Shown here: positions 1 through 8,451 of the stretch, piece after piece
Layout of the letters: each line of letters opens with the position of its first letter
How positions within the stretch are numbered: position 1 is the first letter of the stretch
Source: Ruminococcoides intestinihominis
GTDB taxonomy: Bacteria; Bacillota; Clostridia; Oscillospirales; Acutalibacteraceae
DNA length: 64,000 bases
NCBI RefSeq assembly: GCF_040096285.1
Contig: NZ_JBBMEY010000005.1
Span: forward strand, 1-64,000
Direction: 5' to 3'
Program-made: the position numbers and the translations under genes
Notes under the pieces: model-generated
Seen by the model: only the letters and a program-made list of their open reading frames with translations
Database searches by the model: none
What the model was told of the DNA's origin: nothing

Positions 1-18
1 TTGTAAATTTATTTACAA
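1..18. repeat. Perfect 8-bp inverted repeat at window edge
   Basis: TTGTAAAT, two bases, ATTTACAA forms a perfect palindrome in AT-rich DNA. The rest of 1-146 is AT-rich and shows no gene. It lies beyond the 3' end of the minus-strand acetyltransferase gene and could be a weak terminator or an operator for something to the left. Context is cut off by the window edge. Confidence 0.3.
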
Positions 19-146
19 TTCCATATTAGTTTAAACTATCAAATAGCACTACAAACCCAAATTTGCAAAACTAATTTATCGTAACGCAGAAACAAAATTG
101 AAAAAACCAAATTTATATTACTAATCCATAAAAACAAAAATCAAAA

Positions 147-719
147 TTAAACATCCCTAGGTTCAACATAAATTCTTTTATAAAACAGGTTATAGAAGAT
201 TTTGCCGAAGAAGTTTTTATTTAGGTAGAAGAATTCCTTTTCTGTAACGGTCTTATTATCCTTATTGTAGCCTAGCATATCGTAGGTAACTGACTGTTCT
301 GTCATTGTAAAGTTAAGGTCATAAAAACCGTTTTTGATGTAGAAATTCTTCCTCTTAATTCGTTCATCAATGTTAGGAGCATTTTGGTCAAGCTGTTCAA
401 TAGCCAACAAAATTCTGTAATTTTTGTACTTTTCTTTTAATGCTGAAAGGAAAGCTGAACCGTAGCCTTTGCCTCTTTGCTTTTCGTCAATAGCAAAGAA
501 AAATAAATATGCAGTGTCCTTGTATGTAGCAACATATGCTAAGCCTACAAAGTCCTTTTTGTCATAAATACTGTAAAAATCTGCTGACCTTTTTCTGCTT
601 AACAGTTTCATCATCCAATATGGCAGTTGTTCATCTTTCGGAAAAGCTGAGAAATACAGTTCCTTTACCTTATCTTTGCTTTCTTTTGATATGTTGTATT
701 TTCTTAGTCTTAAATTCAT
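147..719 (-). CDS. GNAT family N-acetyltransferase
   Basis: A 190-residue protein with the GNAT acetyl-CoA binding signature around residues 75-95 (EKQRGKGYGSAFLSALKEK, the R/Q-x-x-G-x-G/A loop). It probably transfers an acetyl group from acetyl-CoA to an amine; the substrate cannot be inferred. The C-terminal 50 residues are basic and aromatic. The ATG start has a good upstream AGAGGAT ribosome site. It lies downstream of the two-component genes on the same strand but is separated from them by a terminator-like hairpin, so it is probably its own unit. Confidence 0.8.
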   Translation of the reverse strand: MNLRLRKYNISKESKDKVKELYFSAFPKDEQLPYWMMKLLSRKRSADFYSIYDKKDFVGLAYVATYKDTAYLFFFAIDEKQRGKGYGSAFLSALKEKYKNYRILLAIEQLDQNAPNIDERIKRKNFYIKNGFYDLNFTMTEQSVTYDMLGYNKDNKTVTEKEFFYLNKNFFGKIFYNLFYKRIYVEPRDV

Positions 720-741
720 AATATCCTCTTGCTAAAATGAA

Positions 742-763
742 AAATGACTCCGAAGAGCCATTT
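742..763 (-). terminator. UUCG-capped terminator-like hairpin
   Basis: Read on the minus strand just after the histidine kinase stop: AAATGGCTC, TTCG loop, GAGTCATTT (one mismatch), followed by the T-rich tract TTCATTTT. It probably ends the two-component operon. Confidence 0.55.
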
Positions 764-783
764 CCCATTTTGTTTTCATTATT

Positions 784-2448
784 TTATTCCGGTGAGTCTG
801 CTATTTCAAGTTCAAACCAGAAGTTACTTCCTTCACCGACAACACTCTTAACACCATAGTGTGCGTTGTGTCTGTCAAGAACATTCTTAACAATTGAAAG
901 TCCTAAACCTGTACCTACAACAGAACTTTTGTGTTCCTTATCGACCTTGTAGTATCTGTCCCAGATATTTTCCAAATGTTCTTGGTCAATACCCTCACCA
1001 TGGTCGATAACTTCAATAAGTACATTTTTGTCTTTTCTTGATTGACGAACAATAATATGTTTGTCTGTTCTTGAATAGTTAATTGCGTTGTTAACTAGGT
1101 TGTAAATTACCTGACTTATCTTGCTATAGTCAGCATTTACATAAATATCTTCATCATACTCAAAGTCTAGGGTGTAACCCTCTTGTTCCTTTAGCTTGTT
1201 GTAGCGTTGGAACATTTCCTTGATTAATGTTGTAATTGAGAAAACTTCCCTGTTGATTTCTGTTGCACCTGACTGTAGCTTTGAAATATCAAGTAAGTCT
1301 GTTACAAGCATATTCAGTCTGTTTGCTTCATCAATAATAATTTGGATATTTTCCGGAGTATTTTCTCCCGGTAAATCCCTCATTACTTCACCGTAACCTG
1401 TAATCATAGTCAGTGGTGTTCTTAGGTCATGGCTAATGTTAGCAATAAGTTCTCTCTGTAATGAATCAACTTTCTTTAATTCGGTTGCTGCATAATTTAG
1501 TGTGTTGTTCAGTTCGGTAACTTCAAGATAACCTGTGCTGTTAAACTGAACATCATAGTCTTTGTTAGCAAGTTTTAGTGCTGACTTTGTTGTGTCGGTA
1601 ATAGGCTTACTAATCTTCCTTGCTGCAACAATAGCAATAAATACACCGATAAATAGCAAGATAAATGTAACAGTTACAAGTTGGTATCTTAGTGTGTTTA
1701 CAACACTGTCAACCGGTGAACTTTGTGAAGTGATAATCAGCATATAGTTATTGTTACTGTCATCATCAAACAGTGAAGTATATACAACACCTTTGGTGTT
1801 TAGCTTATCCATTGGTGGTGTGTGACCTTTGATTTTGTGTAGTAGATTATCCTTACTGTTTTCTTCTTCGTCAATGTATCTTGTGTAGGTTTTGTCATCA
1901 CTTGCTTTAGCTTGGCTATAGTAGTTATATGGACTTTCACCCTTAATTAGCTGATTGGTGCTAAATGATACATACTGTCTGTGAGTAATTGAACTGTTGC
2001 TATCACTTTCGTTGCTATCGGAATTTTTATTTGATGAACTGTTATCTGAAGATTTTTTGTCAGATGAATTTTTATCGGAACTGCCTGAACTTTTTGAACT
2101 GCTACCTGAATTGCTATCATTTGATGAACTGCTTGAACTGTCATAAATCATAATTTTCATAAATGATTTATCGGTAGAATAAACAGGTCTTACTGTAGAA
2201 TCTGTAGTGTCATAAACATAAATCATAACATCATTTTGTTCTGCTAAGTTCTCTACCAATGTAGTAATGTTATTTGAATTAATATTTTCTTCAATTGATG
2301 ATGCACATTTCTTTACTTGATTTACCCTGACCTTGCTATATACACTCCTAAAGCAAACCGTTTGGAAAACCCATAGTAAAACCAGCATTATCAAAGAGAA
2401 AAGTACAAACCACAACAATATTTTGTAATGTAGTGGTAGGGAAGACAT
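784..2448 (-). CDS. Sensor histidine kinase (two-component system)
   Basis: Membrane sensor kinase of about 554 residues. Order: N-terminal transmembrane helix (about 10-35), extracellular sensor region, second helix (LVTVTFILLFIGVFIAIVAA), HAMP linker, HisKA domain with phospho-acceptor His in ELIANISHDLRTPLT, and HATPase domain with N box (NLVNNAINYS), DHGEGI and GTGLGLSIV motifs. The family phosphorylates its paired regulator encoded just upstream. The sensor region carries a Ser/Asp/Asn/Lys-only stretch of roughly 50 residues (plus-strand positions about 1990-2140), an odd low-complexity insertion. I place the start at the ATG whose last base is 2448, eight bases after the regulator stop; a TTG at 2481 would overlap the regulator and has no spaced ribosome site. 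Confidence 0.92.
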   Translation of the reverse strand: MSSLPLHYKILLWFVLFSLIMLVLLWVFQTVCFRSVYSKVRVNQVKKCASSIEENINSNNITTLVENLAEQNDVMIYVYDTTDSTVRPVYSTDKSFMKIMIYDSSSSSSNDSNSGSSSKSSGSSDKNSSDKKSSDNSSSNKNSDSNESDSNSSITHRQYVSFSTNQLIKGESPYNYYSQAKASDDKTYTRYIDEEENSKDNLLHKIKGHTPPMDKLNTKGVVYTSLFDDDSNNNYMLIITSQSSPVDSVVNTLRYQLVTVTFILLFIGVFIAIVAARKISKPITDTTKSALKLANKDYDVQFNSTGYLEVTELNNTLNYAATELKKVDSLQRELIANISHDLRTPLTMITGYGEVMRDLPGENTPENIQIIIDEANRLNMLVTDLLDISKLQSGATEINREVFSITTLIKEMFQRYNKLKEQEGYTLDFEYDEDIYVNADYSKISQVIYNLVNNAINYSRTDKHIIVRQSRKDKNVLIEVIDHGEGIDQEHLENIWDRYYKVDKEHKSSVVGTGLGLSIVKNVLDRHNAHYGVKSVVGEGSNFWFELEIADSPE

Positions 2449-2455
2449 TTTGCTC

Positions 2456-3130
2456 TTAAACCGTGTCAAACCTGTAGCCAACTCCTCTCAGAGTAACAAT
2501 GCACTTGCTATATTCACCTAGGCTTTTTCTAAGTAGCTTAATGTGAGTATCCAGAGTTCTGTCATCACCAAAGAAGTCATAACCCCATACTTCTGAGATT
2601 AGCTTTTCTCTTGTTAGGGCAATACCCTTGTTTTTAACCATATAGAAGAATAGTTCATATTCCTTAGGTGTCATATCAATTCTTTCACCGTTAACAGTAA
2701 CAATTCTTGCAGTAAAGTCAACAACAAGGTTTTCATATTTAAACACATCCTGACTAGGAGTGTCAGCACCGTTACTTCTCTTTAATACTGCGTTAACTCT
2801 CATCATTAGCTCCTTAGGTGAGAATGGCTTAACAACATAGTCGTCAATTCCAAGTTCAAAACCATGAATCTTGTCATACTCTTCACCTCTTGCAGAAAGC
2901 ATAATAATAGGTGTGTTGCAATGCTTACGGATTTCTTTACAAGCAGAAAAGCCGTCAAGCTCAGGCATCATTACATCCATAATAATTATATCAAAAGTTT
3001 CTTTGTTGCAAATTTCAATAGCAGACATACCGTCAACTGCCTCAGTTACTTTATGACCTTCAAAATTTGCATATTTCTTAATAATCTCTCTAATTCTAAA
3101 TTCGTCATCAACTACTAAAATCTTACTCAT
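2456..3130 (-). CDS. OmpR/PhoB-type response regulator
   Basis: A 224-residue DNA-binding regulator. The receiver domain (1-120) has the acidic pair DDE near residue 8, the phospho-acceptor Asp in IIIMDVMMPELDG and the conserved Lys in DDYVVKPFSP. The C-terminal winged helix (about 130-224) ends in TLRGVGYRFDTV, typical of the OmpR family. It is first in a two-gene operon with the kinase. Start ATG is preceded by GAGGG. The divergent region 3131-3296 separates it from the fumarase genes; a TATAAT on the minus strand at 3158-3153 could be its -10 box, but no good -35 is visible. Confidence 0.93.
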   Translation of the reverse strand: MSKILVVDDEFRIREIIKKYANFEGHKVTEAVDGMSAIEICNKETFDIIIMDVMMPELDGFSACKEIRKHCNTPIIMLSARGEEYDKIHGFELGIDDYVVKPFSPKELMMRVNAVLKRSNGADTPSQDVFKYENLVVDFTARIVTVNGERIDMTPKEYELFFYMVKNKGIALTREKLISEVWGYDFFGDDRTLDTHIKLLRKSLGEYSKCIVTLRGVGYRFDTV

Positions 3131-3259
3131 AATATGACCCTCACTTTCTTTAATTATAGAATAAAATCTAAATGTGATGATTTTATGTTGAAAATCTTAA
3201 TATTTTCTAATAGTATTTTCTACATTTTATCATATTTTCAAATCCTTTTAAAGGAAATA

Positions 3260-3288
3260 TTGAAAAGTTAGAAAAATAAAGTTATAAT
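3260..3288 (+). promoter_or_regulatory. Sigma-A type promoter for fumarase genes
   Basis: TTGAAA (3260-3265), 17-bp spacer, TATAAT (3283-3288). Transcription would start near 3295, which argues for the ATG at 3309 rather than the upstream GTG at 3297 as translation start. Confidence 0.75.
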
Positions 3289-3308
3289 AGGTTAATGTGG
3301 GTGATTAT

Positions 3309-4160
3309 ATGGAAGCAAGAAAAATTAAAGCATCATTAATAACAGAAAAGGTTAAGAAGTTGTTTATGGATTGCAATTACTTTATAGGCAATGACATTTA
3401 CAACGCATTACTAAAAGCCAGAGATACCGAAGAAAGCAAAACAGGCAAAAGTATTCTTGACCAAATTATTGAAAATGATGATATAGCAAGAAAAGAAGAA
3501 ATACCACTTTGTCAAGATACAGGTATGGCAATTCTATTTGTTAAGTATGGTGACAAAGTTATTGTTGAGGACGGTTCATTTAATGAGGCTGTCACCGAGG
3601 GTGTTCGTAGAGCATATATTGACGGATACCTAAGGAAAAGTGTTGTCAGTGACCCTGTCTTTGACAGAATAAATACTAAGGATAACACTCCTTGCATTAT
3701 TCATACTGAGATTGTTCCCGGTGATAAGATTGAAATTCTTGCCGGTGGCAAAGGCTTTGGTAGTGAAAATATGTCAAAGATTGCAATGCTAACACCAAGT
3801 AAGGGTATTGAGGGTGTTAAGGAATTTATCCTAAATACTGTAAGAGAAGCAGGACCTAATCCTTGTCCACCTATGGTTGTAGGTGTTGGTATCGGTGGTA
3901 CTTTTGAAAAGTCAGCTTTACTTGCTAAGAAAGCAACCTTTAGAAGTATTGATACACATAATGAGGATAAACGATATGCTGACCTTGAGGATGAATTGCT
4001 AGAGTCTATTAACAAAATGGGCTTTGGACCTGCAGGTCTTGGTGGTACAACAACTGCCATTGGTGTAAATATCGAAACTTATCCTACTCATATTGCAGGA
4101 ATGCCTGTTGCAGTAAATATTTGTTGCCATGCAGCAAGACACAGTACAACAACAATATAA
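3309..4160 (+). CDS. Class I fumarate hydratase, alpha subunit
   Basis: Iron-sulfur dehydratase subunit of about 283 residues, of the type joined with a beta subunit to interconvert fumarate and malate; L-tartrate dehydratase is a close alternative. Family-typical cysteine motifs for the 4Fe-4S cluster are visible: LCQDTG, GPNPCPP and NICCHAARH near the C terminus. Length is normal for the alpha subunit. Start ATG at 3309 has GGGTGA upstream. The beta-subunit gene follows 520 bases later, after an inserted small membrane-protein gene, which is unusual because the two subunits are normally adjacent. Confidence 0.88.
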   Translation: MEARKIKASLITEKVKKLFMDCNYFIGNDIYNALLKARDTEESKTGKSILDQIIENDDIARKEEIPLCQDTGMAILFVKYGDKVIVEDGSFNEAVTEGVRRAYIDGYLRKSVVSDPVFDRINTKDNTPCIIHTEIVPGDKIEILAGGKGFGSENMSKIAMLTPSKGIEGVKEFILNTVREAGPNPCPPMVVGVGIGGTFEKSALLAKKATFRSIDTHNEDKRYADLEDELLESINKMGFGPAGLGGTTTAIGVNIETYPTHIAGMPVAVNICCHAARHSTTTI

Positions 4161-4170
4161 GGAAAAATTT

Positions 4171-4668
4171 ATGAAAAGAACAATCAGAATTACTGTAATA
4201 ACAGTTATTATTATTGCTATTGGTTTAGTTACAATGTTTGTAACTCCCGGTACTTGGAAGTTTGGTACTAATGTGTATTCAAATGATTTTCAGAAAACAC
4301 CGGAGGATAGCCTTTTTCATTACTACGATACAGTGCAGTTACAACAATCTATAGGTAAAGCTGAAACTGACAAAACTTGTCTTTATCTTTACTTTAATGG
4401 TAGTTCAATCAATGTGTGTGAAATGATAAAGAACAATGATAAGTACTGCTATTTCGGAGAGAAAATTAAGTTTAAATATGGCACAGATTATATGAGGTTT
4501 GATAAGAATCAAACCGTTATAAATGATGATGTGTATTATTGGGATATTATTTACGAGAACAGAAAGTACCTTATTAGGGATGACAAGTTTAAGTCCATTG
4601 ATTTTACTGTTACTATCGGTAATGAAACCCGTAATCTGTCCTTTGTATATTACATAGATAAAAAGTAA
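4171..4668 (+). CDS. Small membrane-anchored protein between fumarase subunit genes
   Basis: A 165-residue protein I do not recognise. The N terminus is basic followed by one hydrophobic helix (IRITVITVIIIAIGLVTMFV), suggesting a signal anchor with the remainder outside the membrane. The rest is polar and Tyr/Asp-rich with no motif I can name. It starts 10 bases after the alpha-subunit stop, with AAGGAAAAA upstream, and ends just before the beta-subunit ribosome site, so it is cotranscribed with the fumarase. Nothing links it functionally to the enzyme beyond position. Confidence 0.7.
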   Translation: MKRTIRITVITVIIIAIGLVTMFVTPGTWKFGTNVYSNDFQKTPEDSLFHYYDTVQLQQSIGKAETDKTCLYLYFNGSSINVCEMIKNNDKYCYFGEKIKFKYGTDYMRFDKNQTVINDDVYYWDIIYENRKYLIRDDKFKSIDFTVTIGNETRNLSFVYYIDKK

Positions 4669-4681
4669 GATGGTGAAGAAA

Positions 4682-5230
4682 ATGAAACGATTAACTTTGC
4701 CTTTATCGGATAGCGACATTAAAGACCTAAAAGCCGGAGAAACTGTGCTGCTTTCAGGCACAATGCTGACAGGTCGTGATGCTGCCCATAAAAGGTTGTA
4801 TGAACTTGTAGAAAAGGGAGAAAAGTTACCTATTGATATTAAAGGTGAACTTATCTATTATGTAGGACCTGCACCGGCAAAGCCCGGTTTTGCAGTAGGA
4901 CCTGCCGGACCTACCTCCAGTTATAGAATGGATAAATATGCACCTACACTTTTAGATTTAGGTCTAAAGGGGATGATAGGTAAAGGTGCTAGAAACCAAG
5001 ATGTAATAGATGCTATTGTAAGAAATGGCTGTGTGTATTTTGCTTGTGTAGGTGGTGCTGCTGCCTTAATAGCAAAATCAATTAAGAAGGAAGAGATACT
5101 TTGTTATGAGGACCTTGGTACTGAGGCTATCAGAAGATATACAGTAGAGGACTTTCCTTGTATTGTGGCAATTGATAGTTATGGCAACAATGCTTATACC
5201 GAAGGTCAGAAAGATTATTGTAGAGAGTGA
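4682..5230 (+). CDS. Class I fumarate hydratase, beta subunit
   Basis: A 182-residue subunit matching the swivelling domain of fumarase/tartrate dehydratase: AGETVLLSGTMLTGRDAAHKR near residue 20, YVGPAP and PAGPTSSYRMD around 60-80, and IDSYGNNAY near the end. It closes the active site over the Fe-S cluster carried by the alpha subunit. I choose ATG 4682 because GGTGA at 4672-4676 lies at correct spacing; the in-frame ATG at 4670 would overlap that site. The MBOAT gene starts 4 bases after its stop. Confidence 0.9.
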   Translation: MKRLTLPLSDSDIKDLKAGETVLLSGTMLTGRDAAHKRLYELVEKGEKLPIDIKGELIYYVGPAPAKPGFAVGPAGPTSSYRMDKYAPTLLDLGLKGMIGKGARNQDVIDAIVRNGCVYFACVGGAAALIAKSIKKEEILCYEDLGTEAIRRYTVEDFPCIVAIDSYGNNAYTEGQKDYCRE

Positions 5231-5233
5231 TTT

Positions 5234-6646
5234 ATGTTATTTGCTAGTACAGTTTTTATATTTGTATTTTTACCGGCAGTTCTGTTGCTGTATTATACAG
5301 TTTTCAGAAAATGGAGAATGGGTCAAAACGTAATGTTGCTTATTGCAAGTTTGATTTTCTATGCTTGGGGTGAGCCAAAGTATGTTTTGATTATGATTGC
5401 ATCAATTATTGTTAACTATGCTTTGGGACTTTTGGTTGATAAGGTAAGGTGCAGGAAAGTACTTTCAAGGCTTGTAATTGCACTTACAGCAGTACTTAAT
5501 CTTTCCGTATTGTTTATCTTTAAGTATCTAATGTTTACTGTTGACAATATTAATTCAATTGCCAGTCTTAACTTGTCAGTACCAAACATAGCATTGCCGA
5601 TTGGTATCAGTTTCTTTACTTTCCAAGCAATGAGTTATGTAATTGATGTTTATAGGGAAAAGGGTGAGGCTCAGAAGAATCCACTGAATGTTGGTCTTTA
5701 TATTAGCTTTTTCCCTCAGCTGATTGCCGGTCCTATTGTTAGATACGAAACAGTTGCTTATCAGATTAAGCACAGAGTTGAAACCTTTGATAACTTTTCA
5801 ACAGGTGTTGTAAGATTTATTATCGGTCTTGCAAAGAAGGTTCTTTTGGCAAATACAATGGGTGTTGTTGCCGATTATTCATTTGATATGCCAAACAGTG
5901 AACTGACTGTTGTAATGGCTTGGATTGGTGCAATTGCTTATTCACTACAGATTTTCTTTGACTTTAGTGGTTATAGTGATATGGCTATCGGTCTTGGTAA
6001 AATGTTCGGTTTTGAATTCTTAGAGAACTTTGACTATCCATACATAAGTAAGTCTATTACTGAATTTTGGAGAAGATGGCATATGTCACTTGGTACTTGG
6101 TTTAGAGATTATGTATATTTCCCACTGGGTGGCTCAAGAGTAAAGAGCAAAGCAAGACTTGTGTTTAACCTATTTGTAGTATGGTCATTAACAGGTATTT
6201 GGCATGGTGCAAACTGGACTTTCCTATGTTGGGGCTTAATGTACTTTGTACTGCTTGTAATAGAGAAATTAACAGGTTGGGAAAAGAAATATCCTGACAA
6301 AATGATTGTACTTAGAAGAATCTATACATTGTTCTTTGTATTGATGGGTTGGGTACTGTTTAGAGCAGACAGTATTACAGAAGCTTGGGCATATATTTGC
6401 ACAATGTTCGGTAACGGTACTTTGATTAATGACAGTACAATCTACTATGCAATGAATTATTTTGTATATTTCCTAATTGCAATTCTTGTCAGTACACCTA
6501 TTTTTAAGAATTTCTCTCTAAAGATAAAGGGTACAAACCCTGTTGCATATGTGGTTAGTTCTGTGGGATTTTTAGCATTGCTAGTTGTTTCCGTCAGTTA
6601 CATTGTTAAGGGTGCTTATAATCCATTTATTTACTTTAACTTTTAA
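5234..6646 (+). CDS. MBOAT family O-acyltransferase (AlgI/DltB-like)
   Basis: A 470-residue polytopic membrane protein with the AlgI-type hallmarks: FFPQLIAGPIVRY, FDFSGYSDMAIG, FRDYVYFPLGGSRV and the catalytic His motif GIWHGANWTF. Members transfer acyl groups, mostly acetyl, across the membrane to polysaccharide or teichoic acid. Such genes usually sit beside a secreted AlgJ/DHHW partner; none is seen here, since the next gene encodes a dockerin protein behind a terminator. It follows the fumarase beta gene by 3 bases, probably by readthrough of one transcript. Confidence 0.88.
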   Translation: MLFASTVFIFVFLPAVLLLYYTVFRKWRMGQNVMLLIASLIFYAWGEPKYVLIMIASIIVNYALGLLVDKVRCRKVLSRLVIALTAVLNLSVLFIFKYLMFTVDNINSIASLNLSVPNIALPIGISFFTFQAMSYVIDVYREKGEAQKNPLNVGLYISFFPQLIAGPIVRYETVAYQIKHRVETFDNFSTGVVRFIIGLAKKVLLANTMGVVADYSFDMPNSELTVVMAWIGAIAYSLQIFFDFSGYSDMAIGLGKMFGFEFLENFDYPYISKSITEFWRRWHMSLGTWFRDYVYFPLGGSRVKSKARLVFNLFVVWSLTGIWHGANWTFLCWGLMYFVLLVIEKLTGWEKKYPDKMIVLRRIYTLFFVLMGWVLFRADSITEAWAYICTMFGNGTLINDSTIYYAMNYFVYFLIAILVSTPIFKNFSLKIKGTNPVAYVVSSVGFLALLVVSVSYIVKGAYNPFIYFNF

Positions 6647-6650
6647 TTTT

Positions 6651-6682
6651 AAGGGCAGACCTTTTGGTTTGTCCTTTTCTTT
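6651..6682 (+). terminator. Rho-independent terminator after MBOAT gene
   Basis: AAGGGCAGACC, TTTT loop, GGTTTGTCCTT (11 bp with two G-T pairs), then TTCTTTT. It closes the fumarase-MBOAT unit. Confidence 0.8.
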
Positions 6683-6749
6683 TAGTGATTTATAACAAAT
6701 TGGTGATATGTATTTTGTAAAGTATATCCATTTAAAAAAAGTTAAAATA

Positions 6750-6758
6750 TGGTATAAT
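6750..6758 (+). promoter_or_regulatory. Extended -10 promoter for dockerin gene
   Basis: TGGTATAAT is a TGnTATAAT extended -10 box 28 bases before the start codon. No good -35 is visible, as usual for this promoter class. Confidence 0.6.
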
Positions 6759-6785
6759 TGAACTATAAAGAAATAGGGTGATATT

Positions 6786-7538
6786 ATGAAAAAACTATTT
6801 AAAAATATAATTACTATGACTTTAGCAACAGTAATGGCAGGTTCTTTTATGGCTGTTTCGGCTACTGAAAATAATCCTGAAAATTACCTTGCAGGTGATA
6901 TTGTAAGTGATGGCAAAATTAATATTAAAGATGCAACGGAAATTCAAAGGTACTGTGCAAACTTATCTGCAAAAGTACGAACATTAGAGAAATATGTAAC
7001 TATGGACTTTAACGGTGATGGTGTAGTAAATATTCAAGATGTGGCAGATATTCAGAGGAAGACTGTTAAGAAAAAGTATAACTATGCAAATGATATTTAT
7101 CCTGTAAATTATGTTTCGGATAAAGTGGATGGCAGTAAGATTGATTTTTCTTTGATGTATGAAAATGATAGTTATGACGGTAAAGATAATAATTGCTTAG
7201 GTTACAATAGCTCTAGGGAACGTTACATTACAACTGTGATTAAAAGTTATGATGAATACACTTCATTCTTTAACAAGGGTGATAAGTTTGATGAAAATTT
7301 CTTCAAGGATAATGCTTTGGTTTTTGTTTATAGGAGAGATGCAAATTATCAGAATAGTTATGAATTGAAGAATATATCAGTAAAGGATAATCAGCTTAAC
7401 CTTGACTTTGATGTAACATACAAAACTAAACATATCGCTGAGTCATTTACAAGTTACAACTTCTTCTATTCGGTTAAGAAGTCTGATGTAGAGAATATTG
7501 ATACAATTAATGTGTATCAAAATATGATACCGGAATAA
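6786..7538 (+). CDS. Secreted protein with N-terminal dockerin-like repeats
   Basis: A 250-residue protein with a signal peptide (basic MKKLFKN, hydrophobic core, AVSA cleavage site near 25). Residues about 35-95 form a type I dockerin-like module: two calcium-binding loops, GDIVSDGKINIKDATEIQRY and DFNGDGVVNIQDVADIQR. Dockerins bind cohesin modules of cellulosome-like scaffolds. The C-terminal 150 residues have no catalytic family I recognise. The dockerin sits at the N terminus, less usual than C-terminal. It is transcribed alone from an extended -10 promoter and ends at a bidirectional terminator. It suggests a fibre- or starch-degrading gut Clostridia host. Confidence 0.85.
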   Translation: MKKLFKNIITMTLATVMAGSFMAVSATENNPENYLAGDIVSDGKINIKDATEIQRYCANLSAKVRTLEKYVTMDFNGDGVVNIQDVADIQRKTVKKKYNYANDIYPVNYVSDKVDGSKIDFSLMYENDSYDGKDNNCLGYNSSRERYITTVIKSYDEYTSFFNKGDKFDENFFKDNALVFVYRRDANYQNSYELKNISVKDNQLNLDFDVTYKTKHIAESFTSYNFFYSVKKSDVENIDTINVYQNMIPE

Positions 7539-7543
7539 AAATA

Positions 7544-7572
7544 AGGGCTGTTTCGTTATGAAACAGCCCTTT
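7544..7572. terminator. Bidirectional terminator
   Basis: AAGGGCTGTTTC, GTTAT loop, GAAACAGCCCTT is a perfect 12-bp stem between convergent genes; A- and T-rich flanks let it serve both strands. Confidence 0.85.
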
Positions 7573-7589
7573 GATGCTTTTGTAACAAA

Positions 7590-8096
7590 TTATTCTTTAA
7601 CAAGTACCTTTTCAATTTCTGAAATGTACATTTTGTGGTAGTCACTACCGTCAGGTACATATGCTGAGAATACACTTTCATCAACAACACTGTCGGAATT
7701 TAGACTTTGACCATACATTTTACGACAAATCAGTACAACCTTGCTTTCTGCAAAGTAAGGTGCTTTTTCATCGGTTACAGGTGTTAAACCTGTTTCCTTA
7801 ACCTTGTCAATATCTCTGCCACTTTTTGAACCACAAATTTTGTGTACATCATGGTATTCATCAGGTAGGAAAGAAATAGCAAAGTATTCACCATTTTCTA
7901 GGTAGTCAAATGTGTATCTCTGTGGACGAATGAAAGTAAATGCAACAGGTTTATTCCACATAATGCCAACACCACCCCAAGAAACAGTCATCATATTGAC
8001 CTTTTCTTTAGTGTCAACAGTAACAAGACCCCAATCATCACCAATAAGCTTAAATGGGTTTTCCTTTAGTTCTTTAGCAGATATTTCTTTAAACAT
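7590..8096 (-). CDS. Flavin reductase family protein (FMN-binding split barrel)
   Basis: A 168-residue protein resembling the flavoredoxin/flavin reductase-like family: LVTVDTKEKVNMMTVSWGGVGIMWNKPVAFTFIRP contains the conserved N-x-M-T-x-S-W-G segment, and ESVFSAYVPDGSDYHKMYISEIEKV is the typical C terminus. It binds FMN and probably shuttles electrons or reduces flavin. I place the start at the ATG ending at 8096, preceded by AAAGGAGAT; an upstream TTG would add 34 residues without a ribosome site. It is divergent from argG across an ARG-box-containing region. Confidence 0.85.
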   Translation of the reverse strand: MFKEISAKELKENPFKLIGDDWGLVTVDTKEKVNMMTVSWGGVGIMWNKPVAFTFIRPQRYTFDYLENGEYFAISFLPDEYHDVHKICGSKSGRDIDKVKETGLTPVTDEKAPYFAESKVVLICRKMYGQSLNSDSVVDESVFSAYVPDGSDYHKMYISEIEKVLVKE

Positions 8097-8181
8097 TTTA
8101 TTATCTCCTTTGATTATTTTATAAGATAAATATATCACATTATGGCTATCTTTTGCAAGAAAATGAATAACATACATTAAG

Positions 8182-8220
8182 AATGAATAATTATGCATAA
8201 AATTTGCATATATTCATTTT
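8182..8220. promoter_or_regulatory. Paired ARG-box-like operators
   Basis: Two back-to-back sequences resemble the ArgR/AhrC ARG box (TGAATWWWWATTCA-like): AATGAATAATTATGCATA at 8182-8199 and TTTGCATATATTCATTTT at 8203-8220. They lie between the flavin reductase gene and argG, about 150 bp upstream of the argG promoter, a layout consistent with looping by hexameric ArgR. No argR gene is in the window. Confidence 0.6.
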
Positions 8221-8347
8221 AAAAATCAAGGAAAATCTAGGCTGAATAAGGATATATTTGTATAATTCTTTGTTGTGATTGTATAAATTTACTGCAATAT
8301 TCTGCGTATATGCAAACTTGTTGTCTTAATTCTACAAATTATTGGAA

Positions 8348-8400
8348 ATTTGAATAAATATGCAAATAACCCTTGATTTTCTGTATAATTGGTGTATAAT
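8348..8400 (+). promoter_or_regulatory. argG promoter with adjacent ARG box
   Basis: ATTTGAATAAATATGCAAAT at 8348-8367 is a third ARG-box-like site. It abuts a promoter TTGATT (8373-8378), 16-bp spacer, TATAAT (8395-8400). ArgR bound here would contact or block RNA polymerase, giving arginine repression. Of the roughly 355-base gap 8097-8451, this site and the pair upstream are all I can identify. Confidence 0.65.
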
Positions 8401-8451
8401 AAAAACATAAATTAATTATTAACCTCATTGAGGACGAAAGGAAATATTATC

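Noticed and set aside
1947..2144. Minus-strand ORF in the Ser-rich region
   Set aside because: Alternative frame of the kinase's low-complexity stretch with no start context.
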